64,000 nt of DNA from Dermatemys mawii (GCA_007922305.1 ML677358.1:12665343-12729342), one strand, 5' to 3'; shown: positions 48,273-60,403, counted from the first letter of the stretch. Notes: generated by a model not told the origin, from the letters alone. A program made the numbers and translations.

Positions 48273-49029
48273 ATCTGGTGGGTATCTATGTCGTGTTCCA
48301 GTAACTCTAGCTGTTTTGTCACTTCCTCATGTGGGCAAAACGGTCACTGATTTAATCAATTGTACTAAGTGCCTAACTTCCTTATGTGCTCCTAGTAACA
48401 GTGTGATACAATGACCCTACTTGTGAGCAATCCAACTTCAATGGGAGGTTGCCTGTGCAAGGACTGCAGATTTGACTTGCAGTCATGCAGAGGATGATTG
48501 GTAAAGCCATATTTCAATGGCCCAATTCTGAAGTCTTTAATCTATTACCTGAATTAAAGCAAACAGTTCTCTACAGTCTTTACTCAGGCAGAGGTACCCT
48601 TGAAAGAACACAAGATTGAGATCCATGGAGGAATTTTAGAGATTTGAAAGCGTGTCCTAACCCCGAACTCTGATGTGATCTTTTTCTCTCTGGATTGTGG
48701 TGGGTTGTTGTTGTTTTTATAAATAACTTAATCTAGGTCAAGTTAATGTAGCTCAAGATTATTGTGGATTTTCTCTTCCACTCACACTCTCCCCACCTAC
48801 CCCTTTCAAAAGTAGCAACTACTAGATACGACTAATCCAAGATAATTGGATAATCAACTAGGCAACACCTGGCAGAACAGACCTGATTAGAGGACTTTGT
48901 CTAGGAGATCAATAATAAAGAAGCCTCAGGCAACATGTCTAAATGCCTCACTTCCTGATGATTGCTATCAACGTGGGTGATAAAAGGTCCAGTGAGAAGA
49001 GGAGGTGCCTCATTTTCTCAGTGGGGCTC
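48273..49029. other. No gene or repeat recognised
   Basis: Plain sequence. Confidence 0.5.
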
Positions 49030-49128
49030 AATAGAGGAGTAAATGGATGAAATTCTATGGCCTTTGTTATATAGGAGGTCAGGCTAGATGAGCCAATGGT
49101 ACCTTCTGGGCTTAAAAATCTATGAATT
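49030..49128 (+). mobile_element. CR1 LINE 3'-tail fragment
   Basis: 'gatgaaattctatggcctttgttatataggaggtcaggctagatgag' followed by 'accttctgggcttaaaaatctatgaat' is the CR1 3' end. Confidence 0.85.
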
Positions 49129-51291
49129 GGGAATCAATATGGGAGAAACAAGTGACCAAATGGATCCCATTCATCTGTGGTGGGATTGGACTCAATGGCG
49201 TTTCACTGGGGATGTGTTTGGCCTACCCTCTTCACAACTTTTCCAGCACTAGCTCTTAAACAGAGACTCGGGATAGAGAGATTTGCCAAGTATATACAGG
49301 AAGTATGCAGTCCCGATGTCCTGGCTTCCATTCCTGTGCTTTAATACAAAAAAAATCATCATTCCTCCGCCTCCAGATTAAATAAACAAACCAAAAGAGG
49401 CTTCAGTAAATGTTTGGAGGACGTCATTTGGCCACGTTGCTATGCAATATTTCTGACTTTGCCGTAGTACATTTCAGATGCAAAGCTGAAATCTTGACTA
49501 GGAACGGTGAGCTGAAATCTTTTCAAAGTGAGTTCCCACCAAGGAGCCCTGGGTAAAGAGTGCTATATCTTTCCCTGCCTCAACATTCTAGGTAACTGTG
49601 TGATTTATTTTTGGTTTGCCACAGTTCTATCAATGCTAAAATGCTTTAGTCCCTGCATATCATCCTTAAATATGCCCTGAACAATTAACTGTTCTAAAAT
49701 ATCCAGAACTGAGAACAGACAAAATATATATTTGTAGAAGAAGAGCTTTAAGAAATCCAGGGAACATTAGATAAATTTAAAAATGTGCATGATGTTTAAG
49801 ATTGAGGCTAATTGCTTTAATGTACAACTTTCAATCACTGTTCACCCTACTGAGTTTTCCCATGGATTTCTGTTTGAGTAATGGAGTAATGACAGCATTA
49901 CAGCTTGTAGTAGACTGAATCATTACAGAATCATTATCAAGGAATTACTCTTGCAATTAGTAATAATTCCCACATTTATAATCAAACACATCATGCTTTC
50001 CCTTTTAATTTAATTTTCCCCCTCTCTGGGTACAGAGGAAGCCCTTGTTTCTCTGCTTGAATATATGTCTCTGCCTCTCACTTTAAATAGTTCCTAATTC
50101 TCTGCTCTCAAAGAGCAAATTGTCTAGTCAGATAATTCACAAGAATTGAACTATATGATCTGTCAGGTTATCAGTCAGGTAAAAAGTGAATCTCTCATGT
50201 CTTACCTGGTTCTACCATATATTCTAAATGGAAATCACGTCCTTCAGACGGATTTACAACAGGACAGGAGTGACAACTCAGAACAGTACAGAGATTATTC
50301 TGACTCGTATTTAGCCAGTTGTTTGCTATCCGCCCCTTACTCACATTGGTGAACAAAATACTCCCAGGAGGATTCCCATGGACATCAATGGGATACTCCT
50401 ACAAATAACTACTCAGCCACGGGGCCTGGTCCAAAGACCATTGAAGACAATCAGAAAAGTAGCAAGGGGTCATAATTTGGCCCTGTGTATTCTGTGGGTG
50501 GCTTCTCTTGTTCTTCAGAATACTTTACTCATCATCATGCTCCTGGAGCCAGAGCAGAGATGCTTCCAATACTCTGAAATACATGCAGGTTCTAGGGATG
50601 TTGTTCACTTCTTAAGGTAGTTTCAGGTGATAAGACTTCCTGTCTGCAGCCTGCCTCTAACGTATTTACCATTGTGTCACAAAGAATCTCACCATGGAAA
50701 GCGATATCAGGGACATTTATTTCCAGGACCTTATAAAATATGGTTGCATTAAATAATTTGTATCCAAATGATTTATATAAACTTAGGGATTGGAAGATTT
50801 TGCCCACCAAGACAAGTGTAAAAAAGTAGTATCCAATTAAAAGCCATGCCTCCACCACACTGCTTCTCTGTCTTTCTTTGAGCCAAAAACCACATTGATC
50901 AGCTAACTCCCCCAAATGTTCTCTCTCACACACACCCATCATTACAGACAAACCCCGGACCCTTCTTGTTGAGCAAAGAAAGTTCTCCAGCCCAAAGGTG
51001 TTGATATAATACAGTGGTGAAGGGCATACCCCCAGAATGATTAATGCTACAAGTAGAAATGTAGTCCCTGAATTTCATGTACAAATGCACATGTAGCTGA
51101 CTTGCTAGGAATGTCTCACTGGTAGATGATTCTAACTCACTGTGCTTTGTGCAGCCCTGAGGGTCTGGTGCGTTTGCGGCTATGAGTTAGGGAAAGCACT
51201 TGGCCTCCATCCCGTCATAGTAAAACAAAACACGCCCAGCCTGCAGTGAAGATTTGTTCTCATAGAATGCTCCTGAAGATCATCGCAAATC
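49129..51291. other. No gene recognised
   Basis: 2.2 kb of AT-rich DNA. A partial palindrome-family copy is visible around 50,380-50,483 ('acatcaatgggatac', 'ggggcctggtccaaagacc', 'aatttggccct'). The 119-codon minus frame at 50,592-50,951 has no recognisable domain. Confidence 0.45.
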
Positions 51292-51396
51292 AAGGGCCTG
51301 CTCCAGAAATCAGACTCCTGCAAACAGACCCCAGCTCTATGTACTTCTGTGAGGGGTCTCTGCTCAAAGAGATGTGAATGCAGGATTGGGGCCCAA
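51292..51396. repeat. Foldback repeat
   Basis: 'gggcctgctccagaaatcagactcctgcaaacagacccc' pairs with 'ggggtctctgctcaaagagatgtgaatgcaggattggggccc'. Confidence 0.65.
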
Positions 51397-51569
51397 ATCA
51401 GCAGAGAGACACCACTATTATCTCTCTGAAAGAAAAGCAATATTCAGATGGGTTACATACACTCTGCTCAGAATCCAGTGGAGTCAGTGGAAAGACTGGG
51501 AATTGATGTCAGTCGTGCTTTGGATCAGGGTCTGTCTCTCCTTAAAAATCTCTTTAAATGATTACTAAC

Positions 51570-51679
51570 GCCCCAGTCCTGCAAAGACTTACATACAGAC
51601 CTGACACATCGGCTCTAGTAGGACTATTCACAGTGAATAAAGCCAAGCATGCATGTAGGTCTTTGCAGGATTGAGGCCT
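51570..51679. repeat. Foldback repeat, 110 bases
   Basis: 'cagtcctgcaaagacttacatacagacct' pairs with 'catgcatgtaggtctttgcaggattgaggcc'. The arms are close complements of about 28 bases. Confidence 0.75.
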
Positions 51680-51682
51680 TGG

Positions 51683-51792
51683 ATTGTAAACTCCCGAGGG
51701 GGCAGGGAGCATCTCTGTTATATGTTTGTACAGCACTTAGCTCAGCAGGGCTGGGTAGGCTGAGTCCTATTGCAATATAAATAAATAAAATC
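51683..51792 (+). repeat. Ancient SINE/LINE tail copy
   Basis: 'gattgtaaactcccgagggggcaggg', 'tatgtttgtacagcacttagc' and an ATAAATAAATAAA end. Same family as 8,148. Confidence 0.65.
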
Positions 51793-52044
51793 ACTTTTCA
51801 CTATTCTTCTCCTAATGTGCGGCATCGCAAGATAACTTGTCAAAGAAAGGTGCAGCAGTTTTGACATTTTAATAAGAACACAGAGACTGACCTGCAGCAT
51901 TCAAGTAGCCCAGGTGTCCATTACGATGCAATGCGAAACACCTGTATTCAGGGTGCAGGTAATTCCCCCCCTTAGCCCTCTCTCTCTAGAATGAGTACAG
52001 AAGTTCATTTTTTCTTGCCCCAATAAATGGACTAAATTATCCCC

Positions 52045-52220
52045 AAAGAGCTGTCCCTAGCCTCTGTTTGCCAGAAGCTGGCTATGGGCGACAGGGGATG
52101 GATCACTTGAGGATTACCTGTTCTGTTCATTCCCTTTGGGGCACCTGGAATTGGCCACTGTCAGAAGACAGGATACTGGGCTAGATGGACCTTTGGTCTG
52201 ACCCAGTATGGCCATTCTTA
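52045..52220 (+). mobile_element. CR1 LINE 3' untranslated fragment
   Basis: 'ccctagcctctgtttgccagaagctggctatgggcgacaggggatgg' through 'ctagatggacctttggtctgacccagtatggccattctta' is the full turtle-type CR1 3' tail. It matches the interrupted copy at 61,530-63,075. Confidence 0.95.
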
Positions 52221-52734
52221 AGTTAAGAGACTAAGATCAAAGTGTTCTGAAATGAAGCCAAATTTGTTAGAAAGTTGAGAGATTGTATTGTATTGGAAGT
52301 CTGGACTCACTTCTGGAGTAACTTGGGGAGGAGGGGGTCACAGCATAACTAAGTAGTTGTACCCCGCACCACTGCACCCTGCATCAACATTTGGAATAAA
52401 AATAATCTTAAATCTTGTATCTCTCTCATGCTGCCACAGTCTACGCCTGTCCGCTAGCATCGGAGCATTTCAGAGAATCACTTCCGAGTCAAATGTCCAA
52501 TACTGTCAGCGATTCCCTTCTCTCTCTCGCTCACTCCTGCTTTATCTTCCTAACATTCTCTGAAGTCAAAGGGCCATGTCCTTGGCTCGTGACAGCTATT
52601 CTGCATCATGAAGGCAGGAGTTAGAATGCCAGCTGGACTGGATAGGGAAGCATCCCCACAGTGAGGGGTTCCCTCAATGGCATGGAGCTCCTATAGGAGT
52701 TTCTATTTGCCACCTCCAGCCTTTGCAGATAGTC
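52221..52734. other. No gene or repeat recognised
   Basis: Plain sequence with short frames only. Confidence 0.5.
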
Positions 52735-52915
52735 TGGTGGGTAGCAACCAGGGTTTGAGTCCCAGCACTGTCAGAGACTTTGTTTGGTAACTTTGGGCAA
52801 GTCACTTGGCTGCATCTGTAAAACAGGGGACAGCACTTCCTTACTCACTGGGGTGCTGTGTGAGGATTAAATCCACAACTGATTGGACCCAGTTACTATG
52901 GTGATGAAGACCAAA
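52735..52915 (+). mobile_element. MIR-like CORE-SINE
   Basis: 'ggtgggtagcaaccagggtttgagtccc' (head), 'actttgggcaagtcacttggc' (core), 'ctgtaaaacaggggac' and 'ggtgctgtgtgaggattaaat' with 'gttactatggtgatga' (tail). Confidence 0.8.
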
Positions 52916-53741
52916 AGTAGTTAGGTGGTCCTAGGTATGTGGTCAGGGCATCTGTTGCCAGCAAAATGAATTAAAACATGATTGTCGGTCAGCATAACTA
53001 GAAATTAAATAAATGTGAAAGGCAAATATAGAGGGAGATTTCCTCCTTCAGTACATAAAGAAATGTCCTTCTCCAAATGGGTTCCAGTGCACTGAGAGAC
53101 CACGACTGTATGCAACTTATTTTCTTGAATCTCACATTCTACCTCATGACAGAAAGGGCCAGTGTAGCTGAGGTGTTTGAGAGCAGAAAAACCTTCTTGG
53201 CATTTCACTTCCCTTATCTGTGCCAGCCTCATGCCCTTAGACATGTCCAGACCGGGGGTAGCCTGTAAAAATAATTGGTGTGGATTGATGCACACACAGC
53301 GGTGCTATTTTAAGTCTGATGTTTTCACGGGGGCTGCGAGGCAAGCTTTAGGACACAAACGCAGGAACATCGTGTGTCAAACCGGGAAGACGAAGGCAGC
53401 TGCACAGCATAATTCATGGTGAAGTCATAGAAAATTCCATGTCTTTTCAGTACGGAAAATTTTTCTATGGCTAGAATGTACAATTCTTATACCAAAATTA
53501 TCAATTTAAAGATAGGGGAATTTAATGATAGAGGAAGGTACGGGCAACTCCAGTCTTCATCCACATGCCTTCAAAGGTGCCTTGTTAAAGTGTTGTGTTG
53601 TCATGGTAGTTTGTGGATTATTTGGCTATATGGTATACGGGTGAGAGAGCCCTTGGGCAAGGGGTTATATGGGACCAAGATACTGAAGTGTTCATTGTAT
53701 CCCAAGTAAAGGCAGGTGAGCTGCATGCTCAGCAGATCAGA
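52916..53741. other. No gene recognised
   Basis: Plain sequence with a donor-like 'aggcag|gtgagc' at 53,715 lacking an open, acceptor-flanked exon. Confidence 0.45.
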
Positions 53742-53776
53742 AGACACACACACCCACACACACCCACACACACACC
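53742..53776. repeat. (AC)n microsatellite with CCC interruptions
   Basis: Short CA dinucleotide tract interrupted by 'ccc' at regular spacing ('acacacacacccacacacac'). Confidence 0.85.
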
Positions 53777-53878
53777 ATGTAGCTGAGCTATTTAAGCAAC
53801 ATTCTTTACTACCGGAGCAACTGCTCTTTACTTTGAGCCAAGTAGTTATAACAACTGCCCATTGTAAATAAAAATAAA

Positions 53879-53976
53879 GGCCCTGATCCCGTGAGGTGCT
53901 GAGTACTGTCCACTCACTTTAACCGTGGTTTAAGTCCCATTTATCCTAAGAGGGTGCTTAGCACCTTGCAGGATCT
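53879..53976. repeat. Foldback repeat
   Basis: 'ggccctgatcccgtgaggtgctgagtac' pairs with 'gtgcttagcaccttgcaggatctc'. Confidence 0.65.
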
Positions 53977-54417
53977 CTTCCCCATTAGCAACTGGAGATT
54001 GGTTTAAACCAAGACGCTAAATCCAATAAAACTGCAAACTTTGGGGATGTTCAGGTCTGGAGCCAGATTTTGTGACTCAGGCCCATTTTCTGTGTGACAT
54101 ATAAACCTTCACAAAACAATACCCAGTAAAACCCCTCCATCCATATGTGCCTGTGTTTGGGGTAGAAGCTGCTATTGTTTCAAGTACCTGGTTCCATAAC
54201 GGAACTTAATTGTTTCTTACATTTATCCCCAACTAAATGGCAGTTGTTGCATCCACTGAATTCAGTGAGGTTTAATCACCCCATAATATTTTTTTCTGAT
54301 TCAGGTCCTGACAAGCAGTGCCTTTTCTACACAGAAAACCCAAATCAGTACCTACTGGCATCTTGATTATTAAAGTGCTTTTGTACATGGGCCAGGGTCA
54401 AACTTATTACCCTGACA
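53977..54417. other. No gene or repeat recognised
   Basis: Plain AT-rich sequence. Confidence 0.5.
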
Positions 54418-54890
54418 CTAATGTGGTATTTCCATAGTCTGAAAAAAACCAGTCTGCCTATCCCCAGCCTTTTCCTCAATTATTTTTACTGCATATTCAT
54501 TCCCACTCAGCAGACTCACAGCATCTTCAGCCTTGGCTTCTGCCTCCTTCACCAAGAAGCCGGACGTTTCACTTTCAGTTGAAAGTCTGGTATTTTGTTG
54601 TTGCAAGTAATTGACTGAGGCTTTATAGCTACACACATATTTAAGAACCCCGGCTGCCTGGCAACGTGCACTAATATACAGAGAGGCTCAGAAAAGCACT
54701 GCGTGTCCCGTGCCACTTCTTTGCCTTTAACAATACGGCTCCTTTTCAACACCATTTCTAAAGAATGCTTCAAGGCTGAAACCTCATTGCTAACTTTGTT
54801 TTCTATTGTCACTTTGTATTGATGATACATTGTTGGCTCAATTTTTAGCCCACTCACTGAAGCAGCATCCCACTGTTTGTTTTTGTTCAC
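54418..54890 (-). pseudogene. Possible frameshifted pseudogene of a Lys/Glu-rich (coiled-coil-like) protein
   Basis: Two overlapping minus-strand frames carry protein-like, charged, helix-prone sequence. The upstream frame runs from about 54,890 and includes 'KVSNEVSALKHSLEMVLKRS' and 'RIVKGKEVARDT'. The downstream frame ends at 54,418 and includes 'NYLQQQNTRLSTESE' and 'LVKEAEAKAEDAVSLL'. Convincing-looking text switches from one frame to the other somewhere around 54,600-54,700. I saw no adequate splice signals there, so a frameshift in a decayed retrocopy is the simplest reading. I cannot identify the parent gene. There is no poly(A) tail or clean insertion border. Chance open frames remain possible. 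Confidence 0.3.
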
Positions 54891-55249
54891 AGGCTATGAA
54901 CTGCATCTCTAAAGCTCACACACACCAACCAATGTCAGTGGAGCAGGAATCTACATTTCCCTTCATCATGAGTTCTGAATTTCATTTTTAAACTCTATCC
55001 CTCCTTCGCACAATTGTGTTTTCAAAGGGGTAAGGTCTGCAACCAGACAAAACTCTTTAAACAACCCTTTTCATTGGTTACTGGGACCTGCATTGGAAAC
55101 TTGGTGTAAATCAATGCAATAAGGGTAACACTTATTGATTTCTCTCCGAGGTTTATTTGCAGCATGGTTGAAAGGCCTAATATGAAGAGACAATAAATCG
55201 AGTAATGTTACTATTAGTATATAGCACTGCACTGCTGAAGGGGGGTATC
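54891..55249. other. No gene or repeat recognised
   Basis: Plain AT-rich sequence. Confidence 0.5.
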
Positions 55250-55277
55250 ACCACACACACATACACACACACACACA
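55250..55277. repeat. (CA)n microsatellite
   Basis: CA dinucleotide run with one 'at' interruption. Confidence 0.85.
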
Positions 55278-55864
55278 GTGGCCCTCCCTGCTGTTAGAAC
55301 CAGTGGGTGAAGACGATGCTACTGTTCTACCAGTAGTGAAAGTGTTGCTGTAATGCCAACCGCAGAGAGGAACAGGCGAGATTCCGTCTTGTGTCTCTTA
55401 GGAGGTGAAGCACATGGGATGAAGCTTAGGCAAAGGGGCTACTCCAGCTTCCAGCCTTGCACAGCTGCATACACTTTCATGAACAATGCAACACTGCTTT
55501 AACCATCCAGCCTTCCCGGTATGACAGCAACTCTGCAGGAAGGTGGTGCAGGTCTGTCATGTTAACCTGACACTCCCCTCCCCGACCAAGCTGGGGGAGT
55601 TTATCAGGGGCCCTTCCATGCCTCACTCTAGTCCACTAGCGAGGTACAATAGGGGCTGCATCATGGGGCAGAATCTGCCCCAGATCGTCAGTAGAAAGGA
55701 GGAGGATTCAGGAAGCTAACAAGGCAGAGCAGAACATTGTACTTAAAATGCAGTAAATGAGCTGTATTTTGTAGTTCCAGTGTTAAGACTGTTTTTTTTT
55801 GGAAGAGAAAGTGAGGGAGGGTGTTCGGCTTCTCAGTGCTATTGCAATTATCTTTGGAGAGGCA
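55278..55864. other. No gene or repeat recognised
   Basis: Plain sequence with a short T run at 55,792-55,799. Confidence 0.5.
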
Positions 55865-56030
55865 GCAACGTTGCTAACGGTTAGAGCAAGATACAGGGAG
55901 CGTGGAGATCTGGGTTCTGAGACTGTCTCCTCTACTGACTTACTATGTGACCTGGGGCAAGTTCCCATCACCTCTCCACCCCCAGTTGATCTAACTGTAA
56001 AATGGGGCTAATAAAGTAATGCACCATAAA
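55865..56030 (+). mobile_element. MIR-like CORE-SINE
   Basis: 'aacggttagagcaagatacagggagcgtggagatctgggttctgag' (head), 'tgacttactatgtgacctggggcaagtt' (core) and 'aactgtaaaatggggctaata'. The short plus-strand open frame over it is not coding. Confidence 0.8.
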
Positions 56031-57361
56031 GGCAAGGGACAGGGAAATATGGGGAAAGCGAGTAAAGGAATCAGCCCAGCCTGCTATCCCGTTATAACCT
56101 ATCCCTTCTGTAAGGTTTACTTTGAAACTGAGGGTGTGACAGAGGAGACTGCATGCACACTCTGCAGAGCTGGTGTCCTGCCCATGGTGCTACAACAGAA
56201 ATACCAGCTGGTCGCTCCTTTACCTTAGCACAGCATGCCCTTCAATCGTCTGGTCCCTTCTAGCCCCAAGACCTGGGAGAAGCTGGAAGATGCCATTTTG
56301 AGCCATGGGAGTAGGCAATGGTTTCTCATTTATAGTTTCACACAGCACCCCTAGTGGCAATAGTGCAGTACTGCAACTGCCCATTGACACGAAGGGGAAC
56401 TTTCTCTTTCAGCCAGTGTTGATTCTCTTTCTCTCTGTTTCCTTCCCATTTTTTTCTGCTTTGTCTTTGTCAGCAAAGGGTGTCGCTGTCTCCCTGCCAG
56501 AAGACACCCGAGGGCCACATTGAGCCTGATTGTGCTCTTGTGCTGGTGTAAATCAGGAGTAACTGAATGGAGTTACCCCCATGGAGAGCTGGGGGAGATG
56601 AGATCTGAGTTAAGCCCACCGGCTTTAATGGGACTACAGAAAATTTTTTTAAAAATGAAAAGTGCAGGAAGGTTTAATTGGCTGCATCCAAAGGGAGACA
56701 GAGCTATTGATTTGGGGCTGCTTGGAAGTGGCACAGAGGTGCTCCATGCTAGATGGGGGGGGTGCCTTTTGAGCCCTTTACATTGGTGCAGAGGAACTGC
56801 AGGGCAACATTACCTGGGGCCCTTAGCAGTTAGAGCTGGTTTTGCACCCTGAGAATTCTCCAGCAGAAAATGTTCCTCACAGGTACTTTTCCCAGGGTTC
56901 ACAGACCCTTGCAAGTACGGCCCCAAACCCATAATGTCAGCCTTGACATTCAGCAGTTCAGCCCCCATCCATCACTAATCCATGACAAGTAGACAAGCAA
57001 ATGATTGGAGGAGACGTGAGAGAACAAAGGTCACACAGCAAATCAGGGGTAAAACCAGGAACAGAGGCCAGATTGGCTGGTCCCCAGGCTAGAGCACTAG
57101 ATGCTGGACTGTGCTGCTTCATTTAGAAGCCCTTGCTTTAAAGGAGCTGGGATGCAGATACTGATTGCTCAACCTCAAAGCCACACAGAGCGTTGTGGGA
57201 GTCTGGGACAAAATCTGAAATGGAGACCCCTGCTCATCCTTCCAGGAAAAAAAAATACCACTGAGGATAGTGTGAGGAAGGGGTTGGAGAGTGAGTCGAC
57301 ATCGCACTCACTAACAGAGGTGCCTCTACACCGGTCGCACAGGGTTGTGGCTGGCCCCTCG
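56031..57361. other. No gene recognised
   Basis: A weak palindrome-family piece at about 56,520-56,585 ('gcctgattgtgctcttgtgctggtgtaaatcaggagtaactgaatgg'). Otherwise short chance frames. Confidence 0.45.
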
Positions 57362-57577
57362 CTCCAGGCATGGTGACCCGGCCAGGCCAGATTTCAGTGA
57401 GTGACACTGCGACTTGGCCTGAGGGATCCCAGCACCGCTCAGGTTTGGCTCATGATGGAAGGGCCACTGGGTTGAACAAGGCCTGCCAAGCCAAACCTGA
57501 GTGGCATTGGGACCCCTTACACCTGGTCACAATGCCACTCCCTGAAATCTGGCCTGGCCCGGTCGCAATGCCTGGAG
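57362..57577. repeat. Long inverted repeat with 48-base arms
   Basis: The left arm 57,362-57,409 begins 'ctccaggcatggtgacccgg' and continues 'ccaggccagatttcag'. The right arm 57,530-57,577 is its complement at about 41 of 48 positions ('ctgaaatctggcctgg', 'gcaatgcctggag'). Inside, 'gctcaggtttggct' (57,438) and 'agccaaacctgag' (57,489) form a second nested pair. The 123-codon frame crossing it is a product of the repeat. Confidence 0.8.
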
Positions 57578-58279
57578 TGGGGGATAGGTGGTCTTGTCAA
57601 GCCTGGGACAAATGGCCCCTGTTGTTTCCCCTCACCTTCTCTAGGCAGCCCTGCTCAAGCCTGGGGAAGAGGATTCAGCTGAATGTTTTCCAGTTACCTG
57701 GGATGGATTGCCTTGCTGCAATCAATGAGCTGCACAAATAAAGAGCTTTAGGATTGGTATGGGATTTATGACTGAAGCAGCACAGAAATACCGACACTGG
57801 CTGAAATGTATTATGTCACATGGGTGGCAATTTTATTCGTTATTTCAGCAAGTTAGTTTCCATTAAGTTTTGCAGCTTCCCCTCCTGCAGCATGGGCCCT
57901 ATCGCCATTCATCAGTGCTGTGCAGGCCAAATGCGATTTTTAGGAGCCCAGTGAGGTATTTAACAAGCTTTCCAGTTAAGCGTAAAACATCGTCGTCCGT
58001 CAAACAGCAGCACTGGAAGCAGCTACCCCTCTCTGACCAGTTAGATGCTTATAGAACTACAACTCTATGCATTGATGAAATCTCATTTTGTTAGACTAAA
58101 GAGAGCGTTCACAGAGGACACAGCCCCAAAAGAGGAAAAGCATAAACAGAGAGGGAGCAATTTGAAATTCAGTCCCACTAAGTTGATGCAAATACATGGG
58201 GAGCAAAATGGAGTGAACCAAGTTCTGAAGTCCTTATGCAGGCAAATGGCCTTCTGAGGATTTTGCCCCAGGTCACTAA
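57578..58279. other. No gene or repeat recognised
   Basis: Plain sequence with short frames. Confidence 0.45.
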
Positions 58280-58740
58280 CTGGTACTGTGGTAAACCCAG
58301 AGCAGACTGCTACAGGAGGGAGTGGTGGTAAGCAGTCTAGAAGGGTAAAAGGCCCTCCCCTTGCCAAATGAGAAAAGGTAACCTCAGGTTAACTGGATTC
58401 AGCTGAGTAGAGGTTGCCAGAGACTCAGCTGAGATCAGCTGAGGCCAGTTAAGGAGACCTTTTTAAACCTTCCCCTCTGAGGGCAGGGGTGGAGGGGAAA
58501 GACAGAGAGAGGTTGCCAGCAGGCTGGGGCAGTAGGACAAGGAGCCCCTCCAAGAAGGGAGGCAGCATTTCCCTGGCCGGAAGGGAAAAAACCCTGGCCA
58601 AAAAGCTACTGAAGGGAAGGAAAAGCTTGCCCTTAGAGAGTTAGGAGGAGTACCCTGCCCAGACCAGTCTCTCCCAGGCATAACAGACTTATACCGGGTG
58701 AGACAGGGAGGGTACTTTGCCACAGTATTTATATATTACT
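58280..58740. repeat. Possible old repeat (LTR-like composition)
   Basis: GC-richer block with repeated 'cagctgag' words (58,399-58,445) and 'aagggaggcagcatttccctggccggaaggg'. Its texture resembles turtle LTR or interspersed repeats, but I see neither paired LTRs nor coding sequence, so the class is unproven. Confidence 0.25.
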
Positions 58741-58749
58741 TCCTGTTAG

Positions 58750-58985
58750 AGTAAAATCCAGCTGAGATCAGGACTCCACTATGCTGGGTGCTGTGCAAGT
58801 ATAGTACAAAACACCCCCTGCCTCCAAGAATGTACAGTTTAAATAGACAAGGCAGAAAAAAAAGTGGGAAGAGAAACTGAGGCACAGAGAAGGGCAGAGA
58901 CTTGTCCAATGTTACACAGTGGGGGAGTCAAATCTCTTGACTCCCAGTCCTCTTCCCTATCCACTAGATTGTGCTGCCTCCTTAG
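58750..58985 (-). mobile_element. MIR-like SINE with tail, minus strand
   Basis: On the plus strand: 'gctgggtgctgtgcaagtatagtacaaaacac', 'cctccaagaatgtacagttt' (tail complement), then 'gaaactgaggcacagagaa', 'gacttgtccaatgttacacag' (core complement) and 'ctatccactagattgtgctgcc' (head). Same organisation as 46,960. Confidence 0.8.
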
Positions 58986-60403
58986 TAACTCTGGATGCGA
59001 TTTCCAAATGAGCCTAAGGGAGTTAGGCAGTCAATGAATTTCAATACAGGCATTTTAGAAATGTTCATCCTTTGTGACATACTCTGAATGGCTCAGATTC
59101 CCTTCCAAAATGGGTCTAAAAATAGAGGTACCCACCCACACCCAGACATGTCTTCTTAAACTTATAGCCAAATCCTGCTATTCAGCTGCATTAGTAATTT
59201 TAACAAACTGTACATTTGATTAGCCTTTTTTCCAAATAATCCTGCCCCAAACCCCCAAAACTACATAGCATTTCCCTGCACAGGGAGTAAATATTGTTGA
59301 CACACCCTGCTGATGCTTTGCTCATTGCAGAAAACAATGCAGGTGACAGAACTTTCTTGGAGGCTGGTCTGAGACTGTGAAGTGAACTCCAACAGGTATG
59401 AGGTGCCATCACAAACCACGCTGCCTTCTGCTCCGTGTGCCTTCAACCTACCTCCTCTAGCACAGAGCAGTATGTACATTTAAAAACAAAACCTAAAGAA
59501 AGTTCTGCCAAATCAATTCTCCTCCTGGAGAGAGGTTGAGAGACAGAATGACCCACTCAAGACAAACAGTTGCTTTGTTTAATGGACAACAGGAATGCAC
59601 TCAGATATTTGTGATGAAAGCGAGATAAGAACCTGTATAGAATAGAATAGAATAGAAAAAGGCAATGGCAGATCAGGACTGCCGTAGTATGAAATAAAAC
59701 AATCACTTTTTGTTGCACGTTCTGTTTTCATTTGGCAGAAAATCAATGTTTTGCACAGTAAGTTTCCAACATTTTGTCCCTAGGATGGAATTTAAAGGCC
59801 AATGGAAGGCAGCCAGAATATCTTAGGACCGCTGCCTTTTCAAATGCCAGCGATTGGCTAAATCAGATCTAATCCATCTGGAACTCAGTGTCTCTGGGAC
59901 AGGTAGGTTGAAAGATGCAGAAGACTCTCTGAATGATAAGAATCTCTGGCTAGGCAAGGAAAGGGGAATGTGTCCTAGGATTTCAGAATGGAGATCTTCT
60001 GTGAGTGACTAGCCAGTTGTGTAGGAAAAAATATTTAGAAAGAAGCATTTCAAAGGGAAAGTATCCGTCTTGCCCTAAAGCTATTCATCAATGAAGGTTA
60101 GTCTGTCATTTTCAAAATTTCCATTGAATCAATGCAATGTTGGATATGCAAGAGATACAGGAGTGCTCTTCAGGTGCTGGAGCATGGGGATGTTGTCGAC
60201 TGTGAGACATGGGCAAACAACAAGTGACATCAGCTGTGTGAAATACGATACATGATAAATCTCAAAAATGTTCTGGAAGCCATAGGATGCTGTGTGTTGA
60301 CTAAGTTTTGTTTTTATTTTGTGTGTGTCCCCTCATGCTGCACATTCGACATGTTCGAATTATCCGAGGCCCTGAAATGGAAGAAAATTTTAAAATAATC
60401 AAA
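58986..60403. other. No gene recognised
   Basis: Contains a pentanucleotide tract at 59,637-59,657. No supported exon. Confidence 0.45.
59637..59657. repeat. (TAGAA)n microsatellite, four units
   Basis: 'tagaatagaatagaatagaa' perfect repeat. Confidence 0.85.

Noticed and set aside
57370..57741. 123-codon plus-strand frame
   Set aside because: It crosses the 57,362-57,577 inverted repeat and has no homology or splice support.
58280..58740. Endogenous retrovirus LTR
   Set aside because: Composition is LTR-like, but there is no paired LTR, primer-binding site or retroviral coding remnant. Kept only as a low-confidence repeat.
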